Position numbers and translations under genes: made by a program. From NCBI GenBank assembly GCA_947627725.1, contig CANQXE010000006.1, positions 53,017-117,016 of the forward strand: a stretch of DNA of 64,000 nt. Reading direction: 5' to 3'. This document shows, piece after piece, positions 1-8,663 of this stretch (position 1 is its first letter; each line of letters starts with the position of its first letter). The notes beneath the pieces are model-generated. The model was not told where the DNA came from, searched no databases, and saw only the letters and a list, made by a program, of their open reading frames with translations. This stretch comes from an uncultured Clostridia bacterium. GTDB lineage: Bacteria; Bacillota; Clostridia; Oscillospirales; Acutalibacteraceae.

Positions 1-680
1 AAAAAATGAAAAACGGCGATACCCTGACAATTTACGAAAAGGAAAATGAGTGTGCGATTCTGCTTCTGTCGGGAAGCGTTAATTTCACTGTCGGCGAAAA
101 AATCAACGAAAATTGCCACAGAGAAAACCCATTTCAAAAAACGCCGTATGCCGTTCATTTCTGCAAAGAAACAAAGGCTGTTGTAACCGCTCTTGAGGAC
201 AGCGAAATTCTTGTACAGATGACAGATAACGAAAGAACATGGGAGCCCGTATTTTATAATCCCGAAAACTGCCTTTATCAGGAATTCGGCAAGGGGCAGT
301 GGAACGGCACAGGTCACAGAATCGTATCAACCATGTTTGACCTTGATAATGCCCCGTACTCAAATATGGTAATGGGCGAGGTGTTTAATCAGCCGGGACG
401 CTGGTCGAGCTACCCTCCGCACCATCATCCGCAGCCCGAGCTTTACTATTATCAGTTTGACCACCCCGAAGGCTTCGGCGCGGGCTTTGAGGGGGACACT
501 CCGTATAAGACGGAAAACGGCACCTGCCTTTGTATCAGAGGCGGAAACGCGCATCAACAGGTAACGGCGCCCGGATACGAAATGTATTATGTATGGCTCA
601 TCCGCCATATTGACGGCGACCCTTGGGACAAAACAAGAATTTATGTTCCCGAATATGAATGGCTTGCAAATGCCGACTGA
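1..680 (+). CDS. iolB: 5-deoxy-glucuronate isomerase IolB, 5'-truncated by window edge
   Basis: IolB isomerises 5-deoxy-D-glucuronate to 5-dehydro-2-deoxy-D-gluconate in myo-inositol catabolism, in the cytoplasm. The visible 225 residues match the C-terminal five-sixths of the family: the cupin metal site SSYPPHHHPQPELYYY lies near the middle and GFGAGF follows. The family is usually about 265-275 residues, so some 40-45 N-terminal residues lie left of the window. The Met codon at 6 is therefore probably internal, since the frame stays open to base 1. Other iol genes would be expected upstream. The stop is followed by a new promoter, so the importer downstream is probably a separate unit. Confidence 0.88.
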   Translation, partial: KMKNGDTLTIYEKENECAILLLSGSVNFTVGEKINENCHRENPFQKTPYAVHFCKETKAVVTALEDSEILVQMTDNERTWEPVFYNPENCLYQEFGKGQWNGTGHRIVSTMFDLDNAPYSNMVMGEVFNQPGRWSSYPPHHHPQPELYYYQFDHPEGFGAGFEGDTPYKTENGTCLCIRGGNAHQQVTAPGYEMYYVWLIRHIDGDPWDKTRIYVPEYEWLANAD

Positions 681-722
681 GCATTCATTTGTATATATTT
701 ACCAACATATTTCTTATTTTTA

Positions 723-751
723 TTGACTTTGCAAAACAATTATGATAAATT
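723..751 (+). promoter_or_regulatory. Sigma-A promoter for the amino-acid ABC importer
   Basis: TTGACT at 723-728 and TAAATT at 746-751 are separated by 17 bp, with a TG extended -10 dinucleotide at 743-744. It lies 75 bp before the start codon of the binding protein. Confidence 0.65.
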
Positions 752-825
752 TACATTAAGGGCAAGGGAGTCTCAGGGTGACGCCCCTGTCCTTAAATTT
801 ATAATTTTAATCGGAGGAATTAAAA

Positions 826-1614
826 ATGAAATTGGCAAAAAGAATTTTAGTCGCTGTACTTGCCGTGGCTATGGTTGCCGCTTGCTTTGCCGGCTGTTCA
901 AAACCTGAGTCTTCCGAAGACACGGAGAAAACAGACGCAAAAACACTTGTAATGGCTACAAATGCTGAGTTCCCACCCTATGAGTATTTTGAAAACGAGC
1001 AGATTGTAGGCATAGATGCTGAAATCGCAAAGGCTATATGCGACAAACTCGGATATAAGCTTGAAATTGAGCATATCGACTTTGACTCAATCATCCCGGG
1101 CGTTCAGGGCGGTAAGTATGATTTCGGTATGGCAGGTATGACAGCAAGTGAGGACCGTCTTAAAAATGTAAACTTCACACAGTCCTACGCAACCGGTATC
1201 CAGGCAATTATTGTTACAGAAAATTCAGATATTAAAACTGCCGATGACCTCTCTAAGGGCGGCATAACAATCGGTGTTCAGAAGGGTACAACAGGCGATA
1301 TATACTGCACAGATGATATTGAAAAAGAAAATCTCGGTACAGTTGAAAGATACAACAAGGGTGCCGACGCCGTAATGGCTCTTACCTCCGGTAAGGTTGA
1401 CTGCGTTGTTATCGACAATGAGCCTGCAAAGGTATTTGTTGAAAAGAACAAAGGGCTTAAGCTTCTTGACAGCACATACGCTGAAGAGGATTACGCAATC
1501 GCTGTCAGCAAAGACAATGACGCTCTCCTTAAAGAGCTTGATACTGCGCTCGGCGAATTAATTGCGGACGGTACTGTTAAGCAAATTATTGACAAATACA
1601 TTCCTGCTGCATAA
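826..1614 (+). CDS. Amino-acid ABC transporter substrate-binding lipoprotein (SBP family 3)
   Basis: This 262-residue extracytoplasmic binding protein captures a polar amino acid (possibly cystine or glutamine) and delivers it to the permease encoded next. Residues 1-23 are a lipoprotein signal with lipobox FAGC, so Cys24 is the predicted lipidated residue. A Glu/Asp/Lys-rich linker follows, then the family 3 fold with ATNAEFPPYEYFENEQIVGID near the start of the mature part and VVIDNEPA in the second lobe. The start is fixed by TCGGAGGAATTAAAA before ATG 826. A hairpin lies between this gene and the permease, a layout that usually makes the binding protein more abundant than its membrane partners. 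The substrate cannot be named from sequence alone. Confidence 0.92.
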   Translation: MKLAKRILVAVLAVAMVAACFAGCSKPESSEDTEKTDAKTLVMATNAEFPPYEYFENEQIVGIDAEIAKAICDKLGYKLEIEHIDFDSIIPGVQGGKYDFGMAGMTASEDRLKNVNFTQSYATGIQAIIVTENSDIKTADDLSKGGITIGVQKGTTGDIYCTDDIEKENLGTVERYNKGADAVMALTSGKVDCVVIDNEPAKVFVEKNKGLKLLDSTYAEEDYAIAVSKDNDALLKELDTALGELIADGTVKQIIDKYIPAA

Positions 1615-1636
1615 TTAATAATAATTTATAATTATT

Positions 1637-1672
1637 AAGGGCAAATGTTGTTTTTCAACCTTTGCCCTTTTA
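1637..1672 (+). terminator. Hairpin between binding-protein and permease genes
   Basis: Arms 1637-1650 and 1656-1669 form a 14-bp stem with one mismatch around a TTTTT loop, followed by a short T run. It lies inside the operon, so it probably acts as a partial terminator or mRNA 3'-end stabiliser for the binding-protein transcript. Confidence 0.65.
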
Positions 1673-1696
1673 TAAATCTTTAAGAGGAGGTAAAAA

Positions 1697-2425
1697 ATGA
1701 GCAATTGGTTACAAAATTTTGCCGAACAGTTTACAATGGCTTTCATTACGGACGACCGCTGGAAATACATTGTAAAAGGCTTGGGCAATACCCTGCTCTT
1801 AACTTTCTTTTCTTTAATTCTGGGTGTGGTCATAGGTATCGTTGTTTCCGCGATACGTTCAACATATGACAAGCAGTATTCACAGCTTAAAAAAGGAATC
1901 GGAAAGGGTCTGCTTGCTTTTTTTGATAAAATTTGCAAAATCTATTTAACCGTTATCCGCGGAACTCCTGTTATGGTACAGATTTTGATTATCTTCTTCG
2001 TAATAATGGCAAGCTCTAAAAATAAAATTCTGTGCGGAATTATTGCCTTTGGTATCAATTCAGGCGCATATGTTGCCGAAATTATCCGAAGCGGTATTAT
2101 GAGCATTGACCAGGGGCAGACAGAAGCGGGACGCTCTCTCGGTTATAACTACATACAGACGATGTGGTACATCGTTCTGCCGCAGGCGTTTAAAAATATT
2201 CTGCCAACACTGGCAAACGAGTTTATTGTTCTGCTTAAGGAGACATCGGTTGCAAGCTATGTAGGCGTCATCGACTTGACAGGCGCAGCAAATATCATAC
2301 GCGGAATTACTTATCAAAGCTTCTTTCCGCTTATAGCAATTGCTATTATATATTTGATAATGGTAATCTTCTTTACCAAATTGGTAAACCTGCTTGAAAG
2401 GAGGCTGAAAAACAGTGAACGATAA
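1697..2425 (+). CDS. Amino-acid ABC transporter permease (HisM/GlnP family)
   Basis: This 242-residue integral membrane protein is the translocation subunit of a polar amino-acid importer. After an amphipathic N-terminus it has about five hydrophobic segments. The EAA loop contacting the ATPase is seen as [20 protein letters not shown], followed by [26 protein letters not shown] is typical of this family. GAGGAGG precedes ATG 1697. The 3' end overlaps the ATPase gene by 11 bp, indicating translational coupling. Confidence 0.93.
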   Translation: MSNWLQNFAEQFTMAFITDDRWKYIVKGLGNTLLLTFFSLILGVVIGIVVSAIRSTYDKQYSQLKKGIGKGLLAFFDKICKIYLTVIRGTPVMVQILIIFFVIMASSKNKILCGIIAFGINSGAYVAEIIRSGIMSIDQGQTEAGRSLGYNYIQTMWYIVLPQAFKNILPTLANEFIVLLKETSVASYVGVIDLTGAANIIRGITYQSFFPLIAIAIIYLIMVIFFTKLVNLLERRLKNSER

Positions 2426-3158
2426 TGCAATCATTCAAGTAAGGGACTTAAAAAAGCATTATAACGGCGGAAAAATAAAAGCGCTTGACGGTGTAAGCAT
2501 TGATATTGAAAAGGGCGAAGTAGTTGTTATTATCGGTCCGTCGGGCAGCGGTAAAAGTACGCTTTTGCGTTCGTTAAACCTGCTTGAGATACCGACAAGC
2601 GGTTCCATCATTTTTGAGGGAACAGATATTACGGATTCCTCAGTGAACATAAATATCCACAGACAGAAAATGGGTATGGTTTTTCAGCACTTTAACCTCT
2701 TTCCGCACTGGACAATTTTAAAAAATATTACCCACGCCCCTATAAAACTTTTAAAGAAGAGCAAGGAAGACGCTGAAAAAACAGCGTTTGATTTGCTTAA
2801 AAAAGTTGGACTTGAGAACAGAGCAAATGCGTATCCCTCACAGCTTTCCGGCGGTCAAAAGCAGCGCGTCGCTATTGTCAGAGCGCTCGCTATGAATCCT
2901 GATGTAATGCTTTTTGACGAGCCGACATCAGCACTTGACCCTGAGCTTGTTGGTGAGGTGCTTAATGTTATGAAGGATTTGGCAAATCAGGGTATGACAA
3001 TGATTTGCGTCACTCACGAAATGGGCTTTGCTCGCGAGGTCGCCGACAGAGTTATATTCATGGCGGACGGCGTAATAGTTGAGGAAGCGAGTCCGCAGAT
3101 TATGTTTACTGCTCCCAAGGACCCGAGACTTCAGCAGTTTTTAAAATCCATACTGTAA
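2415..3158 (+). CDS. Amino-acid ABC transporter ATP-binding protein (GlnQ family)
   Basis: This 247-residue cytoplasmic ATPase powers the importer. It shows Walker A GPSGSGKS at residues 41-48, the Q-loop in [11 protein letters not shown], the signature LSGGQKQR, Walker [15 protein letters not shown] and the switch histidine in CVTHEM. The length is normal for the GlnQ/HisP family. The start is GTG 2415 inside the permease gene, with AGGAGG 10 bp upstream. A hairpin terminator follows at 3340. Confidence 0.95.
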   Translation: MNDNAIIQVRDLKKHYNGGKIKALDGVSIDIEKGEVVVIIGPSGSGKSTLLRSLNLLEIPTSGSIIFEGTDITDSSVNINIHRQKMGMVFQHFNLFPHWTILKNITHAPIKLLKKSKEDAEKTAFDLLKKVGLENRANAYPSQLSGGQKQRVAIVRALAMNPDVMLFDEPTSALDPELVGEVLNVMKDLANQGMTMICVTHEMGFAREVADRVIFMADGVIVEEASPQIMFTAPKDPRLQQFLKSIL

Positions 3159-3164
3159 AATCAT

Positions 3165-3422
3165 ATGACTATTGAAATAAACTGCCACAAGCTATGAAGA
3201 AAGTGCAAAAAAGACTACTTAATAAAGGATGTTGAGCTTTATACAATAAACTGACATACCGGATTTTCAATGATGTATAAAAACTATTTTCTCTTTTCCA
3301 AAACTATCGCTGTTTTACTCTATTATCTCCTGATTAATTGAGGCTGCCTCACTCCCGTGAGACAGCCTCATTCTTTCTTCTATTTTCCGTTTTCACGGAC
3401 TTGCGCGAATTTCAATAGTCAT
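3165..3422. repeat. Intergenic segment bounded by a 14-bp perfect inverted repeat
   Basis: Bases 3165-3178 (ATGACTATTGAAAT) are the exact reverse complement of 3409-3422. The 230 bp between them hold no credible ORF but include the terminator at 3340. The size and layout resemble a small non-autonomous inverted-repeat element, but no target-site duplication is obvious, so this remains a repeat observation. Confidence 0.4.
3340..3375. terminator. Intrinsic terminator between convergent units
   Basis: A 13-bp stem with one mismatch (GAGGCTG...CAGCCTC) surrounds a TCCC loop and is followed by ATTCTTTCTT. It lies between the ABC importer operon and the convergent deacetylase gene. Confidence 0.75.
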
Positions 3423-3441
3423 TGACTTTTAAAACTTAGTT

Positions 3442-4770
3442 TTATGTATTATTATTTATTGTTTTATAGTCAATATACTGCTGACCTGCCTTCGGCGCCT
3501 TGCCGCCGTTCTTTACAGCAAGCATTTCGCTGACGGTGACTATCTGATAGCCGTCTTCAATAAGCTTTGGCACAATCTTTTTAACCGCCTCGGCGGTAGA
3601 CGGATATATGTCGTGCATAAGAATTATAGAACCGTCATAAACATACTTTACTGCGGTTTTATAGACAGAATTTGCGTTTTTTGATTTCCAGTCCTCAGTA
3701 TCAACCGACCAGTAAGCAATCGGCATACCTTCTTTTTCACATTCCTTTTGAATTGTCGAGGTCATCATACCGCCCGGACATCTGAAAATCGTGGGATTCT
3801 GTCCGCACGCCTTTTTTATCGCATTACTGCCTTTTCTTATGTCATTTGCCGTTACACTTTTCCCGTAGTGTGTATGGTCATATGTATGGTTTCCTATTTC
3901 ACATCCGATTTCAAGTTCTTTTTTCAGGCATTTTTTATTCGATTCAGCTATTCTTGAACCGCACATAAAGAAGGTTGCCTTTGCTCCGTATTCCTCAAGA
4001 ACCTTTAAAATTTCCTCAGTAGAATTTTTTCCGTTTTGGTCATACGCAGGCCCATCGTCAAACGACAACGCAACGATAGGCTTATTAGGGTCAATATTGG
4101 CAGGCATTACAATCTTTTCCTTAATTTCTGTCTTGCAGACCTCAGACCATTCGCTGTAAATATTTTCATCGTCAATTTTTATAAAGGATCTCGCTCTGAC
4201 ATAATAAATATCCTTTGGTTTCAACTTTTCCGCTTTAAAACTGTTTTTGGTAAGTGTTTTAGTAATACAATCGCTGAAATCCTTATTTTTACTGTATTCA
4301 AGCTCATATCCCGCCACATTCTTCTGCTTCTCCCATTTTACAGTGAGAATACCCTCTTCAGGCGAAGCCGCCGAAATAGCAAAGGCAGACGGAAGCGCAT
4401 ATACGGTTATTGTCTGAGCCTCTTCGCTCTCATACTCTTTATTGTTAAAAAATTTGTATGCGGTTACCCTTATCTTATATATTGCACCGCTTTCGACATT
4501 TTTAAGCTCATAAGAACAGACCGTACTGTCCTGAACATCTGCGATTTTTTCGGATTTTCCGCTTTTCTCATCGAGCGAGTATATGTAGTATCCTTCAGCA
4601 TTTTTGACCTCACTCCATTTAATGCTGATGGAATTACTTGTGCTTTCCGCCATTTCAAGGCTGTTTACAACATCAATACTTTTTCCGTTGACAACTATAA
4701 TTGCCGTGCAGGCGCCTATAACAATGCAGGCAATAATAATACCGGTAAATATTTTTATTTTTTTTGCCAA
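3442..4770 (-). CDS. Membrane-anchored polysaccharide deacetylase with fibronectin-like repeats
   Basis: This 442-residue exported protein probably removes N-acetyl groups from cell-wall or capsule sugar. Residues 7-28 are one hydrophobic segment; IGAC at 18-21 could be a lipobox. Residues about 33-125 and 126-215 look like two fibronectin type III modules (IKWSEVKNAEGYYIY; VKWEKQKNVAGYELEYS). The NodB domain covers about 230-425: metal-binding SFDDGP at 236-241, GNHTYDHTHY, RCPGG, DTEDW and ILMHD. All catalytic signatures are present. The start is TTG at 4770, supported by GGGAG 8 bp upstream; the nearby ATG at 4776 is out of frame and soon stops. It appears monocistronic, with its own promoter. 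Confidence 0.9.
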   Translation of the reverse strand: MAKKIKIFTGIIIACIVIGACTAIIVVNGKSIDVVNSLEMAESTSNSISIKWSEVKNAEGYYIYSLDEKSGKSEKIADVQDSTVCSYELKNVESGAIYKIRVTAYKFFNNKEYESEEAQTITVYALPSAFAISAASPEEGILTVKWEKQKNVAGYELEYSKNKDFSDCITKTLTKNSFKAEKLKPKDIYYVRARSFIKIDDENIYSEWSEVCKTEIKEKIVMPANIDPNKPIVALSFDDGPAYDQNGKNSTEEILKVLEEYGAKATFFMCGSRIAESNKKCLKKELEIGCEIGNHTYDHTHYGKSVTANDIRKGSNAIKKACGQNPTIFRCPGGMMTSTIQKECEKEGMPIAYWSVDTEDWKSKNANSVYKTAVKYVYDGSIILMHDIYPSTAEAVKKIVPKLIEDGYQIVTVSEMLAVKNGGKAPKAGQQYIDYKTINNNT

Positions 4771-4824
4771 GATTTCATCTCCCAGTCAAATTATCCAATA
4801 CAAAATTAAATATACTATAATAAA

Positions 4825-4853
4825 AGTATAATACTGTAAATTACAAAAATCAA
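4825..4853 (-). promoter_or_regulatory. Sigma-A promoter for the deacetylase gene
   Basis: Read on the minus strand, TTGATT (4853-4848) and TATACT (4830-4825) are separated by exactly 17 bp, 55 bp upstream of the TTG start. Confidence 0.6.
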
Positions 4854-4934
4854 CAAAAATTACAATAAAGTTAAAATTTGGTTACATTGTGTAAAATTGA
4901 TGAATATATTAAATCATTTTTTAGCAGTTTTAAG

Positions 4935-4963
4935 TTGACCGTAAATAAAGTTAGTGATATTAT
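4935..4963 (+). promoter_or_regulatory. Sigma-A promoter for the ech-hyp operon
   Basis: TTGACC (4935-4940) and TATTAT (4958-4963) have a 17-bp spacer and lie 72 bp before echA in an AT-rich divergent intergenic region. No other comparable promoter is seen before hypE, so this may drive the whole 9.6-kb operon. Confidence 0.6.
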
Positions 4964-5035
4964 ATTAATATATTATTGATTAAATATTTAAAACATATTA
5001 TATATAAAAAAGCTTTTATATAGGAGGACGCTTGA

Positions 5036-6946
5036 ATGGAAAGTTTAATCATTATACTGATTTGTTTTCCTTTTTTGAGTTCGTTGCTTTTGAGCATATT
5101 CAAAAACGACAAAATTAGACAAACTATTACATATTTAAGCAGTGTCGCAATAATAGGTGTAGCTGTGACTTTTGCAGCAAAATACTTTATATCAAAAAGC
5201 AGCGGCTTATCATTTTTTGCTCAGACTGAAATTATTGATTACGCCATGATAGGCGTTGAAGCATTTCTGATGGTGCTTGTAACGGTACTGAGCTTTAAAT
5301 ACAAGCAGTTTTTTGCGGCTCTGCTTTCCGTCGCTCAAACTGTATTGATGTTCTGGTATGAACTCGGAGGAAACGCTCCGCACCAGGAAATCAAAAAAAT
5401 ATATGTTGACAACCTTACGGTAATTATGGTGCTTATCGTTGCTTTTATAGGTACGCTTATCACAGTTTATGCGTGCGGATATATGAAGGATTACCATAAT
5501 CATCATACAGAAGTTAAGGACAGGAGAAAATATTTCTTTTCTCTGCTTTATGTATTTCTCGGAGCAATGTTCGGACTGGTTTTTTCAAACAGTCTTATCT
5601 GGATGTATTTCTTCTGGGAAATTACAAGCGTTATCTCCTTCCTCCTCATCGGATATACAAAAACGCCCCAGGCAATTCATAACTGCTTCAAGGCATTATG
5701 GATGAACCTTTTGGGAGGCTGCGGCTTTGCGGTTGCAATCGTGTTCGCGGGAATTCGCTTTAAAATAACCGATATACAAAGTCTCATTCTCTGTGACGGC
5801 GCGATCATTATTATTCCCGTTATACTTCTTTCGTTTGCCGCTCTCACCAAGAGCGCACAGCTCCCGTTTTCAAAATGGCTTCTCGGCGCAATGGTCGCTC
5901 CAACCCCCTCCTCCGCGCTTCTTCACAGCGCAACAATGGTTAAAGCGGGCGTGTATTTGCTATTAAGGTTATCGCCTGTTCTCGCAGGAACATATGCCGG
6001 TACAATGGTAAGCCTTGTAGGCGGCTTTACGTTTCTTATTATGTCAATGCTCGCAATCACTGTCAGCGACGGTAAAAAGGTACTTGCTTACTCAACAATT
6101 TCTAACCTCGGCTTGATTGCCGCCTGCGCAGGCATAGGTGTTGAGGAAACCGTCTGGTCGGGCATATTCCTTTTGATTTTCCACGCTGTTTCAAAATCAC
6201 TCCTGTTTCAGACAGTCGGAGCGATTGAAAACGCAACAGGCTCAAGGGATATTGAAACAATGCACGGTCTTGTCCGCCGTCATCCTCACCTTGCGTGGAC
6301 GCTTGTTATCGGTATTGCAGGTATGTTCCTCGCTCCGTTTGGTATGCTTATTTCAAAATGGGCTGCCCTTAAAGCATTTATTGACAGCGGCTCTATAATA
6401 CTTATTCTTTTTGTATGCTTCGGAAGCGCAACAACGCTGTTTTACTGGATGAAGTGGATTGCAACCGTGCTTGCGTCAAAATATAATGACGTTAAGGCAA
6501 AAAATACAACTTCCGCTAATCAGTGGGTGTCAATTCTCATCCACTCCGCGTTTATGATTTTGCTTTGCTTCGCTTTCCCTTTCATTTCATCAAAGGTTAT
6601 TATGCCTTATATCCATATGGTATTCAATGACGCGTCGCAGGTTATCTCAAATGATAACATCATCATTATGATGATTATGCTTATTGCCATATTTGTTATT
6701 CCGGGCGTATCATGGATTTCCGCGCGTCACACCAAATACAGAAAGGTTGACCGTTACATAAACGGTGTCAATGCCGGCGACCAGATGAACTATATTGACT
6801 CAATGGGTGAAAAAAGACGTTTCTTCCTTGCCAACTGGTATATGGAGGATATCTTCGGCGAGAAAAAGCTTTGGAATCCGTCAATCATAATTTCAATCAT
6901 ATTTATTATTGCAATTATGGTTATTTCAATAGGAGGTGCGTTCTGA
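5036..6946 (+). CDS. echA: Ech hydrogenase proton-pumping subunit EchA (NuoL/antiporter family)
   Basis: This 636-residue polytopic protein is the large antiporter-like subunit that couples hydrogenase turnover to ion translocation across the cytoplasmic membrane. Many hydrophobic helices are visible. The conserved proton-channel core is seen in FFWEITSVISFLLIGY, LTKSAQLPFSKWLLGAMVAP, TPSSALLHSATMVKAGVYLL and FHAVSKSLLFQTVGAIE, with the Lys residues typical of NuoL/MrpA relatives. AGGAGG precedes ATG 5036. It is the first gene of an echABCDEF-hypFCDE operon, and its stop overlaps the echB start (TGATG). Confidence 0.9.
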   Translation: MESLIIILICFPFLSSLLLSIFKNDKIRQTITYLSSVAIIGVAVTFAAKYFISKSSGLSFFAQTEIIDYAMIGVEAFLMVLVTVLSFKYKQFFAALLSVAQTVLMFWYELGGNAPHQEIKKIYVDNLTVIMVLIVAFIGTLITVYACGYMKDYHNHHTEVKDRRKYFFSLLYVFLGAMFGLVFSNSLIWMYFFWEITSVISFLLIGYTKTPQAIHNCFKALWMNLLGGCGFAVAIVFAGIRFKITDIQSLILCDGAIIIIPVILLSFAALTKSAQLPFSKWLLGAMVAPTPSSALLHSATMVKAGVYLLLRLSPVLAGTYAGTMVSLVGGFTFLIMSMLAITVSDGKKVLAYSTISNLGLIAACAGIGVEETVWSGIFLLIFHAVSKSLLFQTVGAIENATGSRDIETMHGLVRRHPHLAWTLVIGIAGMFLAPFGMLISKWAALKAFIDSGSIILILFVCFGSATTLFYWMKWIATVLASKYNDVKAKNTTSANQWVSILIHSAFMILLCFAFPFISSKVIMPYIHMVFNDASQVISNDNIIIMMIMLIAIFVIPGVSWISARHTKYRKVDRYINGVNAGDQMNYIDSMGEKRRFFLANWYMEDIFGEKKLWNPSIIISIIFIIAIMVISIGGAF

Positions 6947-7833
6947 TGACAGGTACGGTAAAAATTATTCTCAGTATTGCTGCCTATATTCTTTTTGCGC
7001 CTCTTATCGGCGGTTTAATGTCAGGCTTTGACAGAAAAATCACCGCGCGTATGCAGGGCAGACAAGGGCCCCCTGTTTTACAGTCCTTTTATGATGTAAT
7101 CAAGCTATTAAAAAAAGAAACCGTAGTAGTAAATCACGTTCAGATATTCTATCTTTTAATCTTTCTTGTTTTCGTCATATTTACAGGCTGCTTATTCTTC
7201 GGCGGATTTGATTTGCTCCTTGTGTTCTTTGCGCTTACGACCGCAAACCTTTTCCTTATACTTGCGGCAACGAGCAGTCATTCACCTTATTCAAGCATGG
7301 GCGCAAGCCGTGAAATGGTACAGATGCTTGCATATGAGCCGATGGTGCTTTTGACCGCAGTTGGCTTTTATCTTTCAACAGGTACATTTAAGGTAAGGGA
7401 AATTGTCACAAATGACGGCATTCTCCCTATTATCTTACTTCCCGGTGTATTCGTGGGATTTGTATTCATTCTTACAATAAAGCTCAGAAAGCATCCGTTT
7501 GACCTCGCCACAAGCCACCATGCGCATCAGGAGATGGTAAAGGGCATTACAACTGAATTTTCGGGCGAAATGTTTGCCATTGTAGAAATTTCCCACTGGT
7601 ATGAAAATGTGTTTCTTATGGGCGTTATTGCATTGTTTTTCATCAATGCAAAATGGTGGACCATCTTAATCGCGCTTGTTGCAATCTCTGTTATATACTT
7701 TATTCTTATTATTGTTGACAATACAAATTCAAGACTTAAGTGGCAGAAGATGTTAAAAAATTCATGGCTTACAACAATCATTATCGGCGCGCTTAACGTC
7801 TTTATTCTTGAAGTGTTTATTAAGGGGGTATAA
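6946..7833 (+). CDS. echB: Ech hydrogenase membrane subunit EchB (NuoH family)
   Basis: This 295-residue membrane protein corresponds to NuoH of complex I and anchors the hydrogenase module while linking it to the ion-pumping subunit. About eight hydrophobic segments are seen. Conserved cytoplasmic loops include GLMSGFDRKITARMQGRQGP near residues 22-41 and the Glu-rich HQEMVKGITTEFSGEMFA that faces the quinone-like cavity in relatives. ATG 6946 is chosen because AGGAGGTG lies 8 bp upstream and it overlaps the echA stop; the frame is open 25 codons further upstream, inside echA. Confidence 0.9.
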   Translation: MTGTVKIILSIAAYILFAPLIGGLMSGFDRKITARMQGRQGPPVLQSFYDVIKLLKKETVVVNHVQIFYLLIFLVFVIFTGCLFFGGFDLLLVFFALTTANLFLILAATSSHSPYSSMGASREMVQMLAYEPMVLLTAVGFYLSTGTFKVREIVTNDGILPIILLPGVFVGFVFILTIKLRKHPFDLATSHHAHQEMVKGITTEFSGEMFAIVEISHWYENVFLMGVIALFFINAKWWTILIALVAISVIYFILIIVDNTNSRLKWQKMLKNSWLTTIIIGALNVFILEVFIKGV

Positions 7834-7835
7834 GA

Positions 7836-8270
7836 ATGGCTGACGTAACTAAATCGCCCTGGATTATGCACTACGACGGCTCAAGCTGCAACGGCTGCGA
7901 TATTGAGGTTCTTGCCTGCTTAACTCCCGTTTACGATGTGGAACGCTTCGGCGTAATTAACACGGGTAATCCGAAGCACGCGGATATTCTTCTTATTACA
8001 GGTGCTGTAAACGAGCAGAACAAGGATGTTGTAAAGCAGATTTACGAGCAGATGACTGAACCGAAGGTTGTGTGCGCAATCGGAATTTGCGCCTGCAACG
8101 GCGGAGTATTCAAGGATTGCTATAATATTCTCGGCGGTGTTGACAAGGTTATACCCGTTGATATTTACGTCCCCGGATGTGCCGCAAGACCCGAGTCAAT
8201 CATTGACGGTGTGGTTCAGTCGCTTGCGCTTCTTAAGGAAAAAAGCCTAAAGCTCAAGGAGGGTAAATAG
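7836..8270 (+). CDS. echC: Ech hydrogenase small subunit EchC (NuoB family)
   Basis: This 144-residue cytoplasmic protein carries the proximal [4Fe-4S] cluster that passes electrons to the NiFe site in EchE. Cluster ligands are visible as SSCNGCDIE (Cys18, Cys21), GICACNGG (around Cys85) and VPGCAARPE (Cys115). The length is normal for the compact NuoB-like subunit of group 4 hydrogenases, shorter than classical small subunits. Two bases separate it from echB, AAGGGGGTA precedes the ATG, and the next gene starts directly after its stop. Confidence 0.93.
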   Translation: MADVTKSPWIMHYDGSSCNGCDIEVLACLTPVYDVERFGVINTGNPKHADILLITGAVNEQNKDVVKQIYEQMTEPKVVCAIGICACNGGVFKDCYNILGGVDKVIPVDIYVPGCAARPESIIDGVVQSLALLKEKSLKLKEGK

Positions 8271-8663
8271 ATGAGCGAGCAATATACTCTTGAAACAGTC
8301 GATATTCCTACCCTTTACAGAATCATGCTTGAAAAGCAAAGAGCAGGCTATCGTCTTGTACAGATTTGCGCAACCGCATTTGAGGGCTACAATGAGGTTA
8401 TCTACTCAGTGGCTTTGGATTATACATTTGAAAATTATAAGGTAATTGTTCCGATTGATACGGAAATTAACACAATATCCGACTTTTTCCCGTCAGCAAT
8501 GCTCTATGAAAATGAAATGAAGGAGCTTTTTGATGTTAAAGTTAAGTCAATAAATCCCGACTATAACAATAAGCTTTACAGAATAGCAAAGAAAACCCCT
8601 TTCAAAAAGGAAGTCAAGGAAGCAATAAAGGTTATCAAAAAAGAAGAGGAGGCTGAAAAATAA
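8271..8663 (+). CDS. echD: Ech hydrogenase subunit EchD (NuoC family)
   Basis: This 130-residue soluble subunit corresponds to the N-terminal part of NuoC and has a structural role linking EchC, EchE and the membrane arm. The recognisable NuoC feature is the segment SDFFPSAMLYENEMKELFDV near residues 77-96. The C-terminus is Lys/Glu-rich. It sits in the canonical position and its stop shares a base with the echE start (TAATG). Confidence 0.85.
   Translation: MSEQYTLETVDIPTLYRIMLEKQRAGYRLVQICATAFEGYNEVIYSVALDYTFENYKVIVPIDTEINTISDFFPSAMLYENEMKELFDVKVKSINPDYNNKLYRIAKKTPFKKEVKEAIKVIKKEEEAEK

Noticed and set aside
4036..4809. Open frame of 257 codons on the plus strand opposite the deacetylase gene
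   Set aside because: It is antisense to a gene with complete catalytic motifs and has no ribosome binding site or recognisable product.
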